Below, piece by piece: positions 58,187-64,000 of a stretch of 64,000 nt of DNA. The stretch is taken from positions 1,230,948-1,294,947 of the forward strand of contig KN834752.1 of NCBI GenBank assembly GCA_000827265.1, read 5' to 3'. The position numbers were made by a program, and so were the translations under genes. Below the pieces are notes generated by a model. The model made no database searches. It worked only from the letters and a program-made list of their open reading frames with translations, and had not been told where the DNA came from. Position 1 is the first letter of the stretch. Every line of letters starts with the position of its first letter. Source of the stretch: Collybiopsis luxurians FD-317 M1. Lineage: Eukaryota > Basidiomycota > Agaricomycetes > Agaricales > Omphalotaceae.

Positions 58187-58554
58187 GCAGCGTGTTCTGA
58201 TTGTGCTATTTTCATGGTGTTGTGCTGTTAGATCGCATTTTTAGTTGTTTGCGTAATGCGTACTGTAGTGCATTAAAATCTATTTCTCATGACTATCTCT
58301 GATCATATTCCTAGTGGGAGTGAATCTTTGCAAAATCTAATGAGTCTCGTATAAAAGTTATAAGTGGTACTCGCTGCAAAGATGTCAAGTTCGGGACACG
58401 AGAGATCCAGCTTTGACACATTCCCAATATGTCAGTGCTCGGCATTTTCCATACCACGATCAGCTGATGCATGAGTAACCGCTGTCATGTCAGTGTCACC
58501 CCGCTTTTCCTCTGCTTCTTTGCTTTGCCCATACCTTGCTCGAGGGCTTGAGCC
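58187..58554. promoter_or_regulatory. Intergenic region between GH79 and GH92 genes
   Basis: About 370 bases, presumably the GH79 3' end and the GH92 promoter; a CT-rich stretch precedes the GH92 ATG, typical of fungal promoters. No gene. Confidence 0.45.
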
Positions 58555-61500
58555 ATGAAGGCCTTTGAGTCTTTGCTTCTTTGTAGCCCCTTGTATCTGG
58601 CGTTAGCATATCAATGGCCCAAAACTCTTCTATCATCAATTAACCCACTTATTGGATCTGCTGGACCGGAACCAAACCTTTCTGGAGGCATGATTCCCTC
58701 CGTTGGTCCGCCCTTCGCGAGCACCAGGTGGGTAGCACAGAATCAGAACAGCTATGTTTCTGCGACTCCTTTCAACTATACGCAATCTTACAAGGAGAAC
58801 GGAACCGTCCATGGATTCATGGGTACACGCCAACCAGCCATCTGGATGGGCGAAAGCGCTTGGGCCGCAATTGTGCCGGGAATGACCTCCAGGGATGCCA
58901 GTGATATCAAAACTGCTTTTGATGATCGAGCTTTGCCAAAGATCCCTGGGAGTGAAACGTTTGGGGTTGCGTTATACTCGGTTGGACTGTCTTTCCCTGG
59001 TTCGGGAGGCAGTACGGTTAACGTTTCGATGAGTGCCAGCTCTCGAGTGGGGCATTTCCAGTTTACTTTTGAGCGGGGCTCAGATCTGTTCGTTTCTCCT
59101 TATCTCTTTCTTCCCACCACGCGTGCGACGACAATTTTCCATAACCCCAATACGTTTGTGACGACCTACCCTAATGGCACAGTCCAGATATCCCCTGACG
59201 ATAATGAAATATGTGGCAGCAATACTGAGATGCAAGATTGGATTCTTGCACCCAACAGTATCAAGGAGGCTGCTAGTCATTTTACCGGGTGGTACTGCGC
59301 TAAATTTGATCAACCATTTTCCAACTACGGAGTCACTCTAGCGAATGATGTTTCCGAAAAGGCAAAGTCGGGAAGCGGAGAACAAGTTGGCGCTTATGCT
59401 CAATTTGAATTCCCCGCTCAATCCAACATTGTTACAATCAACGTCAGGATTGCAACCTCCCTGATCTCCGCAGATCAGGCGAAACACAATCTTGTCGTTG
59501 AGAATGAGGGTGCCTTTGCAATCGCGGACACGCAGGCAGCTACCGAAAATGCCTGGGCCGAAAAGGTTGGAAGATTCCAAATAGAAACAGATGGATCTCT
59601 CGAAGCTGAATCGAACAAAACTGTATTTCTGACGGGTGTCTTTCATGCTATGCAAGTAGGTTACTCTCGCGGCGTCGATTTGAATTCTGACTGATATTTC
59701 TCTGTAGTATCCTTATGAAGTGCATGAACCTATCCCTTCCTCCTCTGAAGCTCTGCATTATTATTCCGCTTATGATGATTCTGTCCACGGGGGTGAATCG
59801 TATAGCGGCTATTCAATTTGGGTAAGTCTTGGACTTTCTCTCCTTGTTCCAGGCTTGGTGTGAAAAAATTCGATGGACTGAATTGCTTGTTCGGTTATAC
59901 TTTCACCCTACGGAACTCCTAGGACACTTATCGAGCCGAATGGGCACTTCAAATCTTGCTCGCCCCTGAGCGTATTCCTTCGATGATAAGAAGTATGCTT
60001 CAAGATTACGAAGAAGGTGGCTGGTTACCAATGTGGAAGAATATGATAGGTACGTGTCCGCTTTGTATACGGGACGTTGCAGCTTAAGTCCTTGACAGAG
60101 ACCAATATCATGGTCGGAACGCATGCTGATTCTCTGCTGGCGGAAGCTGTCCTAAAAGGTTTCGGTGCCGGAGATTCAAAAGGGTTCGATTCGACTTTTA
60201 CCACCGAAGAGCTTACCACTATCTGGGCAGCAGCCTGGAAAGATGCTTCTGTCCCTCCTGTAGATGATGCCACCGTTGTTTACTCGGATCGTGAAGAGGT
60301 AACTAATCACTTCATCGTAACCAGTCAACGCTCATGTCCTTGTCTTTTTCCAGGGTGTCGATTACGAGGTCCGGGCCGGGCTGTCGACGTTCTTCGAGCA
60401 ACATAGCTCCGGGCGAGGGTGGGTAGCAAATGATATTCATTCTGAGAGTGTCAGCAGAACGTTGGATTATGCGTGTATGCCATTTTGTCTGTAAAATATC
60501 TTTTGCTGACATCCCATGTAGACGATGACCATGCTGTGGCGGTATTGTCTACACTTATTCCCTCGGACATTATCGAGGCGAATACTCCCAACTTGCCCGA
60601 ACTCAAGACGCAGTTTTATGGCAATCCGTCGGACAAGAAAAACGTTACGACGTTTTTGAACGATCGTGCTACAGTAAACCCTTGGACAGTATGGAACGCG
60701 ACGGCTTCGTCTCCTGCTGTAATCACTGGAGGAGAAGACATCAAGGGATTTGTACAGGCACGACAACAAAACGGCTCTTGGGCAGGTAGGGTAGCTTAAT
60801 TATGGCTTGCATCTCCGAGGATCTCATATATCCCTAATTCATCAGCCCCAACTGACGGATTCACCGAGGGCGATCGTTGGGTGTACTCGTTCGCTTTTGT
60901 GCATGATGTCGACGAGCTTGTCAAAAAGCGAGGAGGTAACGAGAGCTTCGTTAAAAGTTTGAACGAGTTCTTTGATGGTGGCTGGGTCGATTTCACCAAT
61001 GAGGTAGGCCGATTAAGCTTTCCCTGGAATTACATTGATTTCGTTCTAGCCGGCCCATCATACGCCATACCTTTACGCATTGGCCGGTGCAGCTTCATAT
61101 ACCCAGGAGCGCGTGCGCGAAATGGCGCAAATCAACTATAACAATACGCCTGACGGCTTGAGCGGGGTAAGATTACAATTTTTTCAGCCACAAGCGAATT
61201 TGAACTTGACTTGTTGTAAATAGAACGAGGACTGTGGCCAGATGAGCGCATGGTATGTTTTCAGTGCCATGGGATTCTACCCGGTGAACCCCGTTTCAGG
61301 TGTATACGTTGTGGGCTCGTGAGTATATCATCGTAACCAATTTTCAAATGAGTAACCCTAATTCTGTCTCGTTCACAGTCCCTTCTTTTCTTCCCTGAGG
61401 GTGGATCTACCTGTTCCATCATTCATTCCCCCAACCCATTGGTCAATTACCCAAAATCCGCACTACAATCCATCCACTAACAGCTTTGTTCTTCGTATCC

Positions 61501-61739
61501 TCGCTCCGGGTGCCGAGACCAAGCCTTACGTCAAGAGTCTTCGCGTCAATGGTCAAAATAAAGAAGACCCGTTTATATCTCACGATGACATCCGGTACGG
61601 TAGCTTGCTGGAGTTTGAGATGAGCGAGAACGCAGAGAACTGGGGAGGAGGGAGAGGAGCGTGGACCCAAAAATCCACCGGCTATCGATCCAAAAGTGCT
61701 TTACGCCGAAATGAGAACATAGAGCATGTTGAATTGTAG
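58555..61739 (+). CDS. Secreted GH92 alpha-1,2-mannosidase
   Basis: Exons 58555-59655, 59708-59821, 59923-60049, 60099-60298, 60354-60474, 60522-60785, 60846-61003, 61050-61166, 61224-61318, 61379-61739. All joins keep frame; about 885 residues. A signal peptide (MKAFESLLLCSPLYLALA) precedes the N-terminal beta-sandwich (INPLIGSAG, NLSGGMIPSVGPPF, FMGTRQPAIWMG). The (alpha/alpha)6 catalytic part carries GYSIWDTYRAEW, GTHADSLLAEA, DDHAVAVL, NEPAHHTPYLYALAGAAS and GNEDCGQMSAWYVFSAMGFY, the most conserved GH92 segments with the catalytic acidic residues. GH92 enzymes are Ca2+-dependent exo-alpha-mannosidases that trim N-glycans and fungal mannans. Its place right behind the GH79 gene, same strand, suggests shared use on glycoproteins or proteoglycans, an inference from proximity only. 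Confidence 0.92.
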
Positions 61740-62896
61740 GCAGTCTGCCATTTTATCTCCCCATTTGTACAACACTTGATCTCTATGCAACCATGATCTA
61801 GTCTTCAGAGAATCTGAAAGGGTCGCAACAAGTAAGCAGCTCGTGTTGCAGGCATCCGCTTGGATCGTGATGCCTTTCATTGTCGTTTCTGACATTGAAA
61901 TTCTGAAGCATGATTTGATTACTTTTTTGTGCTTTACTGTAAATTGTTTTCTGTTGGCGTATCCTTGGTGTCCTTTCGGAAGGGTCAACAATTGAAGCAT
62001 ATCCGGGGAAGGTAATTTCGGTATTCAACACTTGAGCCACGTTTCTTGGTTGAGGGCTTCTCGGCCTCGGGGACAGTTCACGGATCCCTACTGATGGTAG
62101 CTTTTAAGGATTTGCACGCTGGATATGTGTCTGTTCAGGTAACTCAATACGAAGTCCTAGTGATGCGGCTATGCCATTCATACTCCCTGTTCTCTTGCAT
62201 GTCCGATTGGGTCTGGATCCGTTCTTTTTTCAGAGCTGCAGATCCTCATGTTGCTGACTGACTCCCAGCCTGCCAGGCTAAATTATATTTAATTCGCCTG
62301 GGCTTCACAACGTATTTTTAAGACGCTTCCGAATTTTACGGAAAACACCATCTGTGCATAGAAGTGCTGGCATCATAGTGGAAACGCTAAAAACCCTCAT
62401 GGCGCCAAACCCATCAACTTAGTTGATGAGACAAACCAGTCCCAAGAGGTCCAAAGCACGGGCTTCAACTCTCAAGATATACCGCAGAGAAGGGTGAAAG
62501 ATGCCCTGAAAGAGGCCCTGAAAGATGCTGTCGAGTTGCCGCAGCTGCCGGCGGTTTAGGAACGATACCGACGGAGGATGTAGTCGAGAAATTTCAAATA
62601 TTCACCCTGATCGTGATTGAACAAGGTCCCATGGATAGAAACTCCGTTGCCAATTGGTGGTATCAGCTGTTTCAGAGTGATTCCGCCGTTCTTGGGCGGA
62701 ACCTGGCGGGCCTGGCGCAGAAAAATGCATTTTAAGAGATTGCGATGACCGTTGAAATTTCGATTATTGGATGCGGTCGAACGGAGCGGGGCCCGTAACC
62801 TATTCCTAGTCAGTTGCTTTATTTACTAGACGACTCCTCTTATCAGGACTCAGACCTATTTCCTTTCCATTGTCGCAATCGCGAGATTTTTTGAGC
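61740..62896. other. Intergenic region, nothing recognised
   Basis: About 1.15 kb between GH92 and the Myb gene. Short open frames on both strands lack motifs. Presumably GH92 3' untranslated region and Myb promoter. Confidence 0.4.
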
Positions 62897-64000
62897 ATGA
62901 TTTCGAGAGAAAGACGGCCTTGGACTCCCGAGGAAGATGACCTTCTTCGCGCTGCTGTGAGGAAAGGTAGATATTTCCCCTAACTGAAGTTTGTTGAGCT
63001 TTTGCTAAATATCTTCCCGATTATTTCAGAGGAACCCGGAAATCCAAACCCATCGAAATGGTTCGCAATAGCCACTCATGTTCCTGGTCGGACAAACAAG
63101 GACTGTCGAAAACGATGGTTCGCGCGAATGGCTGCTGACATTGTTCGAGGAGTCTGGTCCGCTGAAGAAGATGCCAAGCTCATGAATGCTGTCGCAAAGT
63201 ATGGGACGAAGTAAACTCATCTTTTCGTTCAACTATCGAGTTTTGCCATTTAACACCGTGTTTTTCAGATGGTCTAAGGTGGCGAGAATGGTGCACAGTC
63301 GAAACAGCGATCGTTAGTTGACCTCTGGTTTTTCAAACTCCCGTGTATTTATATTGATTGTTTATACGGCCAGAATGTGCCAAGCGTTGGACAGATACTT
63401 TGGACCCATCTATCGATCGTACGGGGTGGAGCCAAGAGCAGGACCAAATGCTGCTTGACGCTGTAAATGAACTCGGAACATGCTGGAAGAAGATTGTAAG
63501 AACGTATTTCCCTGGCAAAACTGGTCTGTCAGCCAAGAATCGGTTTGTGTAGCTTGCTGTCAGCCTTTGAAAAATGTGTTGACCCAGCTTACAGATACAC
63601 CAGCCTGACGCGACTCCAGAATGCCGCTCGCGGTCTTCAAAATGCTCGAGCCCAGTCTGCAGACGATGACGATAGACAGTGTAAGTCGTTTAGAACTTGC
63701 TTCGAGCTGGACATTAACGTCTCTATTCTCGCAGCCTCCTGCTCCCACACGTCAAACGAATCTTATGTCTCACACCGGAATGCCGAGTCCTGGCCTCGTT
63801 CGTTGTATACATTATCCATCTCACCATCTAGCCACGCAGGCTCGTACGCGGACAATCAGGGCTGGGGATCTTCTAGTCGTTCCGCATACAACGAGTACAA
63901 CACTCATGCTTCTCACCCGAGGTATCTAGAGTCCGTTCCGCTCCCCTCTGCAAGTGAACTTGGCCCGCCCCACTCCATGGGCCTCCACTCGAGCTCATGC
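62897..64000 (+). CDS. Myb-repeat DNA-binding protein (3' end beyond the window)
   Basis: Exons 62897-62966, 63030-63210, 63269-63312, 63374-63542, 63595-63680, 63735 to the right edge. Three successive Myb/SANT repeats are recognisable by spaced tryptophans. R1: RRPWTPEEDDLLRAAVRK then W in PSKWFAIATHVPGRTNKDC and KRWF. R2: VRGVWSAEEDAKLMNAVAKY then KWSKVARMV and CAKRWTDTL. R3: RTGWSQEQDQMLLDAVNELG with CWKKIVRTYFPGKTGLSAKN. So it is a three-repeat Myb of the c-Myb/BAS1 type and should act as a nuclear transcription regulator. After the repeats the sequence becomes Ser/Asn/His-rich and runs off the window, so activation domains are unknown. The splice junctions inside the repeats are supported by continuity of the motifs. 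Confidence 0.88.

Overview
This 64 kb window comes from a filamentous basidiomycete, most likely an agaricomycete mushroom. The genes are dense in short introns (about 50-70 nt, GT...AG) and there are no bacterial signals. The families present are agaricomycete ones: DUF6533 and DUF6534 seven-helix proteins, heme-thiolate peroxygenases, a caspase-like C14 protein, a GH79 beta-glucuronidase with a C-terminal hydrophobic tail, and short F-box-like leucine-rich proteins. Exon boundaries below were worked out by hand from splice consensus, frame continuity and paralogue comparison, so single boundaries may be off.

Layout. 1-1490 (-): 5' part of a Ca2+/calmodulin-dependent kinase running off the left edge. 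2443-3746 (+): old-yellow-enzyme flavin oxidoreductase. 4533-7033 (+): secreted GH3 beta-xylosidase. 7.2-17.9 kb: a tandem triplication of a DUF6533 membrane-protein gene (-), each copy with its duplicated spacer. 18.3-23.4 kb: a decayed Ty1/copia LTR retrotransposon (-) with heavy C-to-T damage. 23.9-27.2 kb (-): Sec2-type Rab exchange factor. 27.5-30.4 kb (-): two tandem peroxygenase genes, the upstream one broken by a 1-nt frameshift. 31.2-36.1 kb (-): a caspase-domain gene with a truncated second copy of its own 5' end lying beyond its 3' end. 36.6-38.7 kb (+): an L-amino-acid-oxidase-like gene with one in-frame stop. 38.7-41.2 kb: AT-rich DNA containing a perfect 19-bp hairpin. 41.2-42.9 kb (+): a fourth, frameshifted DUF6533 gene. 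43.1-45.0 kb (-): a DUF6534 gene. 47.1-49.9 kb: divergent lipase and epoxide-hydrolase-like genes. 50.0-52.7 kb (-): two F-box-like genes. 53.2-54.7 kb (+): mitochondrial methionyl-tRNA formyltransferase. 55.5-61.7 kb (+): GH79 and GH92 secreted glycosidases. 62.9 kb to the right edge (+): a Myb-repeat protein.

Functional reading. Housekeeping genes (kinase, Sec2, formyltransferase, Myb) are interleaved with accessory ones: secreted enzymes acting on hemicellulose and glycoproteins (GH3, GH79, GH92), oxidative enzymes (peroxygenases, amine oxidase, OYE), and expanding membrane families (DUF6533/DUF6534). Single-nucleotide lesions in three otherwise well-conserved genes (29.65, 37.68 and 41.48 kb) mark either birth-and-death turnover of these families or assembly errors. 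I found no convincing new multi-gene system. The best leads are the DUF6533 triplication, the caspase 5' duplication, the CpG decay of the copia element, and the hairpin at 39.2 kb.
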